Positions 1 to 8,881 of a stretch of 64,000 bases of DNA are shown in pieces (position 1 is the first letter of the stretch; each line of letters starts with the position of its first letter). The notes under the pieces are model-generated. The model searched no databases. It saw only the letters and a program-made list of their open reading frames with translations, and was not told where the DNA came from. Where the stretch lies: positions 2,128,793 to 2,192,792 of the forward strand of contig NC_018392.1 in assembly GCF_000208865.1 (NCBI RefSeq), given 5' to 3'. The position numbers and the translations under genes were made by a program. The DNA is from Neospora caninum Liverpool. Lineage: Eukaryota > Apicomplexa > Conoidasida > Eucoccidiorida > Sarcocystidae.

Positions 1-276
1 GCAGACAGCAGCCTCCCCTCCGGCACCAAAGGTTCATCAACTGCTCCTGCCCCCTTATCGACACTAGAGATAAGCGCATCCCTGGGGTCCTCAGACAACA
101 AAGGTGCTGATGGTGATGGCCACGCTCGCTTGAGGCGTCTTTCAGACTCAGAGGCTTCAGAAGCGAAATACTTGACGATTGTGGTGCACTCTGCGGCTTA
201 TGGTTCTACGGCCGGAACGTCTCTGGTGGCAGCATCCGTCTTGGCCATGACAGCATCAGTGTTGTCCAGCTTTTAG
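1..276 (+). CDS. Array copy 0: 3' end of a surface-protein family gene (truncated by window edge)
   Basis: The last 91 codons of a family member whose start lies left of the window. The frame is open from base 1 to a TAG at 274-276. It encodes the end of the Ser/Thr/Pro linker, the RLRRLS motif, the conserved KYLTIVVHSAAYGSTAG segment and a final hydrophobic stretch ending SVLSSF. It is almost identical to the 3' end of copy 3 (7,608-7,883), with a Gly/Pro difference near the left edge. The downstream spacer also matches that of copy 3, so the two were duplicated together with their 3' flank. Confidence 0.85.
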   Translation, partial: ADSSLPSGTKGSSTAPAPLSTLEISASLGSSDNKGADGDGHARLRRLSDSEASEAKYLTIVVHSAAYGSTAGTSLVAASVLAMTASVLSSF

Positions 277-1284
277 TTGAGGTAGAGGGGAGAATGAACA
301 TGGACTGGTCCACTGTGGCAAGGTCACCGGTCCGTGCACCCAACGGCACGTCGTCGGACAGAAGCTAAACGGAATTGGGATACCCAGAAGCAGGATGTGG
401 TCTGACTGCCACCGACCGCTCCCTCACTCCCGAAGTGGTCTACCTATTAGATGCACCCTACACCGTTGTAGATTACAGTCGAAAAACATGGGGGGCGCGA
501 GTCGTCTGCGTCAAGGCGACATGAACTCGACTTTAGAAGAAGGGGAAGTGTGCCGTCCGTCGTGAGACGGTCTAAAACGTTGACGTGTCTCTTCGAGTTC
601 GGCACGACTCTTGGCTTTTTCCACTGTTTTCTGTGGTTGGTGCGAAATGGCGATGAAGGAACCAGAAACGTCGTTGTGTCACAAAGACGCGGGGCACTAC
701 GAGACCCGCTAGTGCACGCTTGTGTGTAGGGAATCGGCGCCTGGATGCTCGTGTACTCAACATGCTACACACTCACGTCACGTAGTGCTGAGAAAGTAAG
801 GCGTTTAGCAGGTGCGCAATCGGCCACCTCGTTCGTGCTGTCCTGTGGCCGCACACAATCCCCGATACACGTCCCAGGTAGTTGGATTTCCTCTCACATC
901 GGACAAGTGGTTACTTCCGAGACCATTTGTTTCCTGCAGCCGCCGCTACACTAACGAAACCCTTTCTCGCCCTCTCCTTTCGCCCTGCCTTGCTTAGTAC
1001 GGGTCACTGTCCCTTTCTCAGTCATCGCGCCGATCCAGGCGAACCCGCACACGCGCTCCCTTTGCCGCTTGGCTTTCTGCGTCGCGCGCCAGGCATCTCG
1101 TGCATGTAGGTGAGCGCCGCCGCCCGCACACTGGAGGTTCTAACCGCGATGCTGGTGAATGGGGGATGGAAAACTGTTCAATCCAATTTTAAAACCGGCT
1201 TAGGGTCAGCATTTCACATGAGATTTCCATGCCTTTTCAGCGGACCACAAGTCGCTTTCATTACTGGACCGTAACACATGCAAC
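277..1284. repeat. Spacer type i (copy at 277-1,284)
   Basis: Non-coding spacer repeated almost base for base at 7,884-8,881, which shows that copies 0-1 and 3-4 share a duplicated junction. The last 330 bases are the shared 'alpha' 5' flank: a pyrimidine-rich stretch, then a GTGAGC directly after GCATGTAG at about 1,105, followed by GCC triplets. That GTGAGC could be the donor of a 5'-UTR intron with an acceptor at TTTTCAG (about 1,234-1,240). Not every alpha copy keeps that acceptor, so this is tentative. No convincing gene is seen. Confidence 0.8.
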
Positions 1285-2466
1285 ATGGAACGCCACGCGT
1301 TCCAAATCGTGCTGCTCGCTTTCCTCCTGGCTGCCGCGGTGCCCTGCGCCGCGTCTGAGGCCTCTGGATCAGAGCCTGAGCCAGATTTCACCGTTACCAT
1401 TAGCAAAGAGGGAATTACAGAAAACAGCCGACGGGAGTTTTCGCTCGGCCCTTCCGCCACTCTCCGTGTTGTCGACGAGACCGGCAAAGCGACTCTCCTG
1501 CCGGCTCCGACCACCGCCGGCGACAGTGAGGCGGGGCAGTACAGCGTCGCGTACGTGTTTGAGAACGGGCAGTGCAACTTCGAAAAAACAGTCGCATACA
1601 AGGACGCCTTCCCTGGCTACTCGCAACAATTATGGGTCCGTACCGGAACTGAGGCTGGGACCGGGAAAGAGGGTACAGGAGAAGTTGGGAACTACACATT
1701 TACGAATCCTCCTGATGAGTATTTGAGTGGAGGGGTCAGTTTCTGTGTGAGGTTCACGACATCCCAATCGACGACAACCACCACCACGACCACGTCAACG
1801 ACAGCGGTAGATGCAACGGATGATTCGTCAACCCACACGGATAGTAATTCAGACTTGTCATCTCCAGTGGGAGGCGGACTGCAACCTCTCTTGCCAGGGG
1901 GCGCCCAGCAAGGACAGGGGCCCGCGGGCGCCGGAGAAGGCCAGGGGCCCGAGGTCGCCGGAGAAGGCCAGGTGACCGGCGGCGTAGGTGATGGCAACTC
2001 AGCAGGCAAGAAGGACAACAGGGCCTCTCCCGTCGTCTCCGCAGGAGAGCCTGCTTCCCCCAAGGTACAAACAGCCCCACTCGAGTCAGAGTCGGCGGGT
2101 CCTGCGAGTGTATCGCTTTCTACCGGTGACACCCCACCTAAACAAGAACCCACACAAGACGACGCCGCCACCACATCCCCCCCTTCAGCAGACAGCGCAG
2201 TCTCCTTGGCCACAGCGGCCCCATCGAGTACTCAAGCTGACGAGCCGACAATAGAGCCCAGCACATCCGTCGTTGGGAATGCGGAGAACAGAGCTGCTGA
2301 CGGTGATAGCCACGCTCGCTTGAGACGGCTTTCTGGCACAGAGGCTTCAGAAGTGAAATACCTGACCATCGTCGTGCACTCCGCTGCTTCCGGGTCTACG
2401 GCCGGAACATTGACGCTGTCAGCTGCTCTGTTGGCTTTGACAGCCTCACTCCTGGCCATCTTCTAA
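1285..2466 (+). CDS. Array copy 1: secreted/GPI-type surface family protein, 393 aa
   Basis: Intronless coding sequence and reference copy for the family. Residues 1-24 form a signal peptide (MERHAFQIVLLAFLLAAAVP then CAAS). Residues about 25-160 are the invariant domain, with two cysteines (QCNFEKT near 97 and SFCVRFT near 154) and one N-glycosylation sequon (NYTF near 136). Then comes a linker with a run of eight Thr, Gly/Gln repeats (GAGEGQGPE) and acidic/Ser stretches. The C-terminus has LRRLSGTEASEVKYLTIVVHS, a small-residue segment (SGSTAG) and a hydrophobic tail, the layout of a GPI-anchor signal. The start was chosen because it places the signal peptide at the N-terminus. Function is unknown. 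By layout it should be at the parasite surface or in a secretory organelle. It may belong to Toxoplasma 'family A' or SUSA-type antigens, but the name is an inference. Confidence 0.85.
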   Translation: MERHAFQIVLLAFLLAAAVPCAASEASGSEPEPDFTVTISKEGITENSRREFSLGPSATLRVVDETGKATLLPAPTTAGDSEAGQYSVAYVFENGQCNFEKTVAYKDAFPGYSQQLWVRTGTEAGTGKEGTGEVGNYTFTNPPDEYLSGGVSFCVRFTTSQSTTTTTTTTSTTAVDATDDSSTHTDSNSDLSSPVGGGLQPLLPGGAQQGQGPAGAGEGQGPEVAGEGQVTGGVGDGNSAGKKDNRASPVVSAGEPASPKVQTAPLESESAGPASVSLSTGDTPPKQEPTQDDAATTSPPSADSAVSLATAAPSSTQADEPTIEPSTSVVGNAENRAADGDSHARLRRLSGTEASEVKYLTIVVHSAASGSTAGTLTLSAALLALTASLLAIF

Positions 2467-3508
2467 ACAAGGAACGAAGGGGAATGCACAGGCAGCGTCA
2501 CACTGTCGCATGATCAGCGGCCCAGGTAAAGCAGTAGCACCCGCGTTGACGGGAGCGAGACTACATTCGTATATCCACCAAGCAGGATATGACCTGAATC
2601 TCTACAGCAGCCGCCGAGAAGCCTGTGTCACCAGCTCCCTTCGCACTCCTGAACCACGCTAGCTCCAATAAGTGTGCCTCACAGTTTTAAGTGCCAGTCG
2701 AGAAATCCACGTGCCATGGACGAGTCCTCTGCGTTACTGCGACGTCTTCTCCGGCACCGGCAAGAGGGAAACGTGTTGGCCGTTTTTTGTGGCTGCCCAT
2801 AACTCCGAAACCTTTCTATGACATGTACGAAACATAGCGTTGTTCTTCTACGACTTTTTTCCACAAGCAGCGCTGATGATGAAGATAAGAGGCCAAAGAA
2901 TTTCGGCGTTTCGGCATGTCTTTGATGCGGTGATGTACGTTTGGGGGAGGCCACGGGACGGGAGGTCTCCTGAAGTTGACATTCTCCGCATACTCAGTTC
3001 GAATAGGGTCAAGGGAATAAGTCGCTTCACAGCTGAGAAGGTGGCCGTCGTGTTGGTGCTGCCTTCGGCGCCACACACACAATCCGAGATGCATGCTGCA
3101 TATCCTCTGTTTGTTTTTCTCCCGACAAAAAAGTGTCACCTTCAGCACTTGCGTTTAGGCAGTGAATGCCGTCAATCAAATGCAGTCCGAGATCGCGTAC
3201 TTTTCTCTTCGTCCTTTGACAGGCAGGATCACACACTCTCTCTCTCGGTCCCCGAGCCGACCCAGGCAACGTTGGACGTGGCGCTCCCTTTCTTTGCCGG
3301 TGGCGAGCACTGCGCGCATCTCGTGCATGTGTGGCCGGTCGGACCTGCGTGCACTGGGGGTTGCAGAAGCGATTGTGTCGGATGAGGGCTGATGGTTGTT
3401 TGAAAAACGTTCCGAAATCAGCTCGAGACGTGTTCCACGATACATTAACGTGTTTTGTTTCACGGCCCACAAACCTCTTTTTACTACGTGGACCATAACA
3501 CATGCAAC
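2467..3508. repeat. Spacer type ii (copy at 2,467-3,508)
   Basis: Spacer repeated at 16,412-17,452 and, from inside the assembly gap, 18,604-19,588. It starts with the 3' flank shared by copies 1, 6 and 7 and ends with the 'beta' 5' flank: a CT-rich run at about 3,235, CATGTGTGGCCGG, and TACTACGTGGACCATAACAC just before the start codon. It differs from the alpha flank over most of its length, so family genes sit behind two distinct upstream regions. Open frames inside it repeat only because the DNA repeats, and I see no gene. Confidence 0.8.
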
Positions 3509-4684
3509 ATGGAACGCCACGCGCTCCAAATCGTGCTGCTCGCTTTCCTCCTGGCTGCCGCGGTGCCCTGCGCCGCGTCTGAGGCCTCTGGATCAGAGCC
3601 AAAGCCAGATTTCACCGTTACCATTGGCAAAGAGGGAATTACAGAAAACAGCCAACGAGAGTTCTCGCTCGGCCCTTCCGCCACTCTCCGTGTTGTCGAC
3701 GAGACTGGCAAAGCGACTCTCCTGCCGGCACCGAACACCGCCGGCGACAGTGAGGCGGGACAGTACAGCGTCGCGTACGTGTTTGAGAACGGGCAGTGCA
3801 ACTTCGAAAAAACAGTCGCATACAAGGACGCCTTCCCTGGCTATTCGGAAGAATTATGGGTCCGTACCGGAACTGAGGCTGGGACCGAGGAGGTGGCTGC
3901 AGGAGAAGTTGGGAACTACACATTTACGAATCCTCCTGATGAGTATTTGAGTGGGGGCGTCAGCTTCTGTGTGCGGTTCACGACGGCGACAAGCACAACT
4001 ACGTCGTCTCCGACAACGGCACCGACAGGACCAGCGACATCCCAAACCCCCTCAACGGGAAATGGTATCGCCGGCGGTGGAGGCTCAGGTGGCACCGAAA
4101 CTGGGAGAGTACCAGGCACTCCGGAAGGCCGTCCTGGGCCAGAGCAAACTGAAGAGAAAGCTCCAATACAAGCTGGTGGCGATGGTGTCATGGCGGCCAG
4201 TTACCAGGAGTATGATGACAGCCGCAAAGATTCCTCCGTCACAGTGGAAAACCTGGATGACCCCGTGGCGAAACAACCACCCCCCACACCAAAGCAGGAA
4301 GAATCTGCCCAAACTCCTAGTCAGTTGAGTTCCTCTGGTGAGCTCCCCGCGCAGGACCTCGCCGCACAAGATGTGAAAACTACCGCATCTTCCACATCGG
4401 CGAGTAGGGCAGCTCCATCCGCCACAGAAGAACAAGAAACAGTAAACAGTCCTGCCGTCGGAACGATACTGCAGCCCAGCACACTCGTCGACACTCCGGA
4501 CAACAAAGGTACTGACGGTGATGTCCACCGTCGCTTGAGGAGGCTTTCAGACTCAGATGTTTCCGAAGTGAAATACTTAACGATCGTCGTGCACTCCGAT
4601 GCTGACTGTTCTACGGCCGGAACATTGACGCCGTCAGCTGCTCTGTTGGCTTTGACAGCGTCGCTCGTGTCCACCAGCTTCTGA
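3509..4684 (+). CDS. Array copy 2: surface family protein, 391 aa
   Basis: Full copy with a beta-type promoter region. The N-terminal domain carries the variants EPKPDFTVTIGKEG, PAPNTAGD and GTEEVAAGEV. The linker (from residue 158) begins ATSTTTSSPTTAP, then a Gly-rich run, and contains YQEYDDSRKDSSVTVENLD, which copies 4 and 5 share. The tail reads RRLRRLSDSDVSEVKYL and then DADCSTAGTL, so an extra cysteine lies at the presumed anchor site. The hydrophobic end VSTSF differs slightly from its sister copies, including a Pro in TPSAALL. The 3' flank is type iii. Confidence 0.85.
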   Translation: MERHALQIVLLAFLLAAAVPCAASEASGSEPKPDFTVTIGKEGITENSQREFSLGPSATLRVVDETGKATLLPAPNTAGDSEAGQYSVAYVFENGQCNFEKTVAYKDAFPGYSEELWVRTGTEAGTEEVAAGEVGNYTFTNPPDEYLSGGVSFCVRFTTATSTTTSSPTTAPTGPATSQTPSTGNGIAGGGGSGGTETGRVPGTPEGRPGPEQTEEKAPIQAGGDGVMAASYQEYDDSRKDSSVTVENLDDPVAKQPPPTPKQEESAQTPSQLSSSGELPAQDLAAQDVKTTASSTSASRAAPSATEEQETVNSPAVGTILQPSTLVDTPDNKGTDGDVHRRLRRLSDSDVSEVKYLTIVVHSDADCSTAGTLTPSAALLALTASLVSTSF

Positions 4685-6701
4685 ATGAGGGCAGGGATAG
4701 GATAAACGTGACCAGGCACCTTATGGCATTCCCAGACAGGGTTCAATTTTTGCCAATACTACGACGTCCCACTGGAAGGAGTCAGAGATTATTCAAATGA
4801 ATCAACAAGCAGTGCCTGTCGTGTATATCCACTGCTGCAGTGGAAGAACTCGTATTGGGGGGCGCCGTTACACTGTCAAAATGAACTGCTTATTTTAAAC
4901 AACATAAGCTGATTGAACCGTCAGCCAAAAACCCCACTTCCACTTTGGGGGTAGTGGCATGAGTGGTTGCATCTTCAGCTCCGAGGCAAACATGTTAGCA
5001 ATTGGTCGACCGGCGCGAGGCTGTCAAATATCCCTCAAGTTTCCCCTGCAGTATTCCACACCATAGCGTGCTTCACATACTAGGTTTCTGATCGATTAGG
5101 CCTCATACTAAGGGAGACGAAGAGTAGTCATAGGCCGGTGGGTTGCAATGCTCTTTGACCAGCTGATGTCCGGTGTAGATTTCCCCGCCGGCAAAGGAGA
5201 CGCTGCAGTTGAGATATTGCTGTGACGAGATCGTAGGTTGGCTCCGAAGCGAGAGACAATGCAGCTCAGAGTTGGTCACACACAGTGTTGCATTCTCGTG
5301 GGGCCACTGGATGGCGATCCAGTCGGACAACACGGATCAACACCTTTCCTCCCACATCCTGTGTAGACAACACGCTCCAACCCCCAACAGAGAATCCAAC
5401 TAGTCCTCAACCTTCCACCTCTACACTACAGACTAACACATCCTGCAAGACTGGAGAAAAAAGGGGCGCTGATGGTGCCGGCCGAACCCCATCGTGGCAG
5501 CTCTTGACGCAAGCGCTTCAGAAGTGAACGACTTGACGTTTGTGGTGCACGCCGCTGCACGTAGAATCCAGCCGAAGCATTGGTACGGAGTCCCTGCATT
5601 TTTGGCCATAACAGCCACGCTCCTCTCCATCTTTTCTTTGTGGCAAGTTCGACAAGGTGCGTGGTTCGTTACACACCGTGGCAGGATTGGGTGCCGACGG
5701 CACATGCAAACGGGAGAATGATCGTTTGTGGGAACTAGGGTGAAATCGTGAATCCATCAGGGAAGATGTAGCCTGAACTGGACCACAGACAATGAGCCTT
5801 GGTCAGCTGGTCTCCTCCGCTCTCCTAGAAGAAGCTAGCTTTCTCCAACAACCTAGTCGGATGTATACGACAGTCGAATGTCCTCGAAATGAATGAAACA
5901 CCGGCTCGGTGTGATCATGTTACAAGCATACCGTCGAACATGAAGATTTCCATAGACAAACCACCTCGAGTCCCAGACGCGTCTGTTCCGTAGACCACTT
6001 CATCTATGGCTTTTTCCAGTGGACACACCTGTAGACGAACACGATGTGAAGGAATCATCATTCGCCGCCGATTCAAAATCAGCATCAAGGAGCTGGTCTA
6101 CGTTAGTTGGTGAACGCGGGACGCATGAGGCCGTGTAGCTGTCTTCCTCGACACTGTGGATCGGGAAAAAACAATGGGCAACGCCTCCTTGACACGTGCG
6201 CAGGGGCCCAATCCATTGTTGCAGCCCACGCGCCACACACAGTCCTCGCAGATACGTGCCACATGCTGTCTGCTTTTTTCTGCTTATTGATAGTCACAGA
6301 CTCTCAGCTTCGGATCTTCAGAGTTTCTCAGCTTTGGATGTTTTCTGTGTCCAGCCTTTGCCCTCAAATCCATTCATTCTTGTCTCGCCCTCTCCTTTCG
6401 CCCTGCCTTGCTTAGTACAGGTCACTGTCCCTTTCTCAGTCACCGCGCCGTTCCAGGCGAACCCGCACACGCGCTCCCTTTGCCGCTTGGCTTTCTGCGT
6501 CGCGCGCCAGGCATCTCGTGCATGTAGGTGAGCGCCGCCGCCCTCGCACTGGAGGTTGGAAACGCGGTTCTGTTGAATGATGGCTGGGAAGCTATTATAT
6601 CCATTTTCCAAATCGGGTTTCAGAGTGCATTCTACATGCGATTTCATGCCTTGTCGGCGGACCACAAGTCGCTTTCATTACTGGACCGTAACACATGCAA
6701 C
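4685..6701. repeat. Spacer type iii, longest array spacer (copy at 4,685-6,701)
   Basis: A spacer of about 2 kb repeated at 10,061-12,078, 13,258-15,262 and 20,738-22,753. In order it contains the 3' flank of copies 2, 4, 5 and 8, a segment with a minus-strand open frame of 76 codons, the decayed family tail described separately, a roughly 900-base stretch without a recognisable gene, and the alpha 5' flank of the next copy. The minus-strand frame (5,103-5,333) has four cysteines and one NAT site, but it stays open in all copies simply because they are recent duplicates. Confidence 0.8.
5360..5720 (+). pseudogene. Decayed 3' part of a family gene, relict copy 1
   Basis: Two overlapping frames together resemble the C-terminal third of the family. 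One frame has a Pro/Thr/Ser linker (QPSTSTLQTNTS) followed by GEKRGADGAGR, which corresponds to NKGADGDGHAR. After a frame change, ASASEVNDLTFVVHAAAR corresponds to SEASEVKYLTIVVHSAA, and a hydrophobic end follows (ITATLLSIFSLWQ). The RRLS motif is lost at the frameshift. There is no signal peptide or N-terminal domain nearby. This is an old, frameshifted remnant carried passively within the type iii spacer. Confidence 0.6.
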
Positions 6702-7883
6702 ATGGAACGCCACGCGCTCCAAATCGTGCTGCTCGCTTTCCTCCTGGCTGCCGCGGTGCCCTGCGCCGCGTCTGAGGCCTCTGGATCAGAGCCTGAGCCA
6801 GATTTCACCGTTACCATTAGCAAAGAGGGAATTGCAGAAAACAGCCAACGGGAGTTCTCGCTCGGCCCTTCAGCCACTCTCCGTGTTGTCGACGAGACCG
6901 GCAAAGCGACTCTCTTGCCGGCTCCGAGCGCCGCCGGCGACAGTGAGGCGGGACAGTACAGCGTCGCGTACGTGTTTGAGAACGGGCAGTGCAACTTCGA
7001 AAAAACAGTCGCATACAAGGACGCCTTCCCTGGCTACTCGCAACAATTATGGGTCCGTACCGGAACTGAGGCTGGGACCGAGGAGGTGGTTGCAGGAGAA
7101 GTTGGGAACTACACATTTACGAATCCTCCTGATGAGTATTTGAGTGGAGGGTTCAGTTTCTGTGTGCGGTTCACGTCAATCCCCGCCGCAACTTCCACAA
7201 CAACACCGTCACCTATAACGACATCCTTGGCAACCACGGTACGGCCCTCTGCGTCGTCCGACGGTTCGTCATCTGACCCGACACTTGGTGGAGCTTCTGG
7301 AAATGCCGCAGGCCCAGGCAACCAGGACGGACATGGAAGTGATGGAGAAGCACAAACGGAGGACAAGCGCCCTGTCGAAGAAGAAGTAGAACGACCTGGC
7401 GTCCCGGCAAGCCCCAGCCACGTACAGGAGGAGAGCGGCCTCCGTGGATCCGTCCCAGACCACACTGTGGCAGGCTCCTCTGAGAGTCAAGTGGCCTCAG
7501 AGCACACATCGTCTTCGATCGCTACTACCCCGTCGCGTTCTTCGAGCGACCTCACCAACGAAGAGCAAACCACACCAAACATGGTTATCACTACATCTCC
7601 CACCCTGGCAGACAGCAGCCTCCCCTCCGGCACCAAAGGACCATCAACTGCTCCTGCCCCCTTATCGACACTAGAGATAAGCGCATCCCTGGGGTCCTCA
7701 GACAACAAAGGTGCTGATGGTGATGGCCACGCTCGCTTGAGGCGTCTTTCAGACTCAGAGGCTTCAGAAGCGAAATACTTGACGATTGTGGTGCACTCTG
7801 CGGCTTATGGTTCTACGGCCGGAACGTCTCTGGTGGCAGCATCCGTCTTGGCCATGACAGCATCAGTGTTGTCCAGCTTTTAG
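6702..7883 (+). CDS. Array copy 3: surface family protein, 393 aa
   Basis: Full copy whose 3' half matches the truncated copy 0. Its linker is the most distinct in the left part of the array: SIPAATSTTTPSPITTSLAT, a Ser/Asp/Gly stretch, an acidic KRPVEEEVERPG segment, and no DDSRKD block. In the domain, GGFSFCVRF replaces GGVSFCVRF. The tail reads SEASEAKYLTIVVHS with an Ala in place of Val, then AAYGSTAGTS. The open frame runs 58 codons upstream of the chosen start and includes an ATG 22 codons upstream. The chosen ATG is the one that begins the signal peptide. Confidence 0.85.
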   Translation: MERHALQIVLLAFLLAAAVPCAASEASGSEPEPDFTVTISKEGIAENSQREFSLGPSATLRVVDETGKATLLPAPSAAGDSEAGQYSVAYVFENGQCNFEKTVAYKDAFPGYSQQLWVRTGTEAGTEEVVAGEVGNYTFTNPPDEYLSGGFSFCVRFTSIPAATSTTTPSPITTSLATTVRPSASSDGSSSDPTLGGASGNAAGPGNQDGHGSDGEAQTEDKRPVEEEVERPGVPASPSHVQEESGLRGSVPDHTVAGSSESQVASEHTSSSIATTPSRSSSDLTNEEQTTPNMVITTSPTLADSSLPSGTKGPSTAPAPLSTLEISASLGSSDNKGADGDGHARLRRLSDSEASEAKYLTIVVHSAAYGSTAGTSLVAASVLAMTASVLSSF

Positions 7884-8881
7884 TTGAGGTAGAGGGGAGA
7901 ATGAACATGGACTGGTCCACTGTGGCAAGGTCACCGGTCCGTGCACCCAACGGCACGTCGTCGGACAGAAGCTAAACGGAATTGGGATACCCAGAAGCAG
8001 GATGTGGTCTGACTGCCACCGACCGCTCCCTCACTCCCGAAGTGGTCTACCTATTAGATGCACCCTACACCGTTGTAGATTACAGTCGAAAAACATGGGG
8101 GGCGCGAGTCGTCTGCGTCAAGGCGACATGAACTCGACTTTAGAAGAAGGGGAAGTGTGCCGTCCGTCGTGAAACGGTCTAAAACGTTAACGTGTCTCTT
8201 CGAGTTCGGCACGACTCTTGGCTTTTTCCACTGTTTTCTGTGGTTGGTGCGAAATGGCGATGAAGGAACCAGAAACGTCGTTGTGTCACAAAGACGCGGG
8301 GCACTACGAGACCCGCTAGTGCACGCTTGTGTGTAGGGAATCGGCGCCTGGATGCTCGTGTACTCAACATGCTACACACTCACGTCACGTAGTGCTGAGA
8401 AAGTAAGGCGTTTAGCAGGTACGCAATCGGCCACCTCGTTCGTGCTGTCCTGTGGCCGCACACAATCCCCGATACACGTCCCAGGTAGTTGGATTTCCTC
8501 TCACATCGGACAAGTGGTTACTTCCGAGACCATTTGTTTCCTGCAGCCGCCGCTACACTAACGAAACCCTTTCTCGCCCTCTCCTTTCGCCCTGCCTTGC
8601 TTAGTACGGGTCACTGTCCCTTTCTCAGTCATCGCGCCGATCCAGGCGAACCCGCACACGCGCTCCCTTTGCCGCTTGGCTTTCTGCGTCGCGCGCCAGG
8701 CAAATCGAGCATGTAGGTGAGCGCCGCCGCCCGTTCTAAGCGCGGATCTGGTGAATGGGGGATGGAAAACTGTTCCAACCCTCTTCAAAACCGGCTTTGG
8801 GCCTGCATTCCACATGCGATTTCATGCCTTTTCAGTGGACCACAAGTCGCTTTTCATTACGTGGACCGTAACACATGCAAC
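7884..8881. repeat. Spacer type i (copy at 7,884-8,881)
   Basis: Near-perfect duplicate of 277-1,284 up to the last 150 bases. There the sequence before copy 4 (GCAAATCGAGCATGTAGGTG, then GCCCGTTCTAAGC) departs from that before copy 1 and instead matches the flank of copy 6 at about 15,080-15,262. The switch point lies near the GTGAGC element, so the flank itself is a mosaic. Confidence 0.8.

Noticed and set aside
1206..1601. Minus-strand frames antisense to the family domain, present in all copies
   Set aside because: GC-rich third positions of the real gene remove stops on the opposite strand. There is no independent evidence of coding.
1229..1726. Arg/Ser/Leu-rich plus-strand frame overlapping each array gene in another frame
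   Set aside because: It recurs in every copy only because the underlying domain sequence is conserved. It has no signal peptide or motif, and its codon pattern is that of a shadow frame.
5103..5333. 76-codon minus-strand frame with four Cys in type iii spacers, possibly an SRS-like fragment
   Set aside because: It stays open in four copies only because they are recent duplicates. It has no start context, signal peptide or extended domain.
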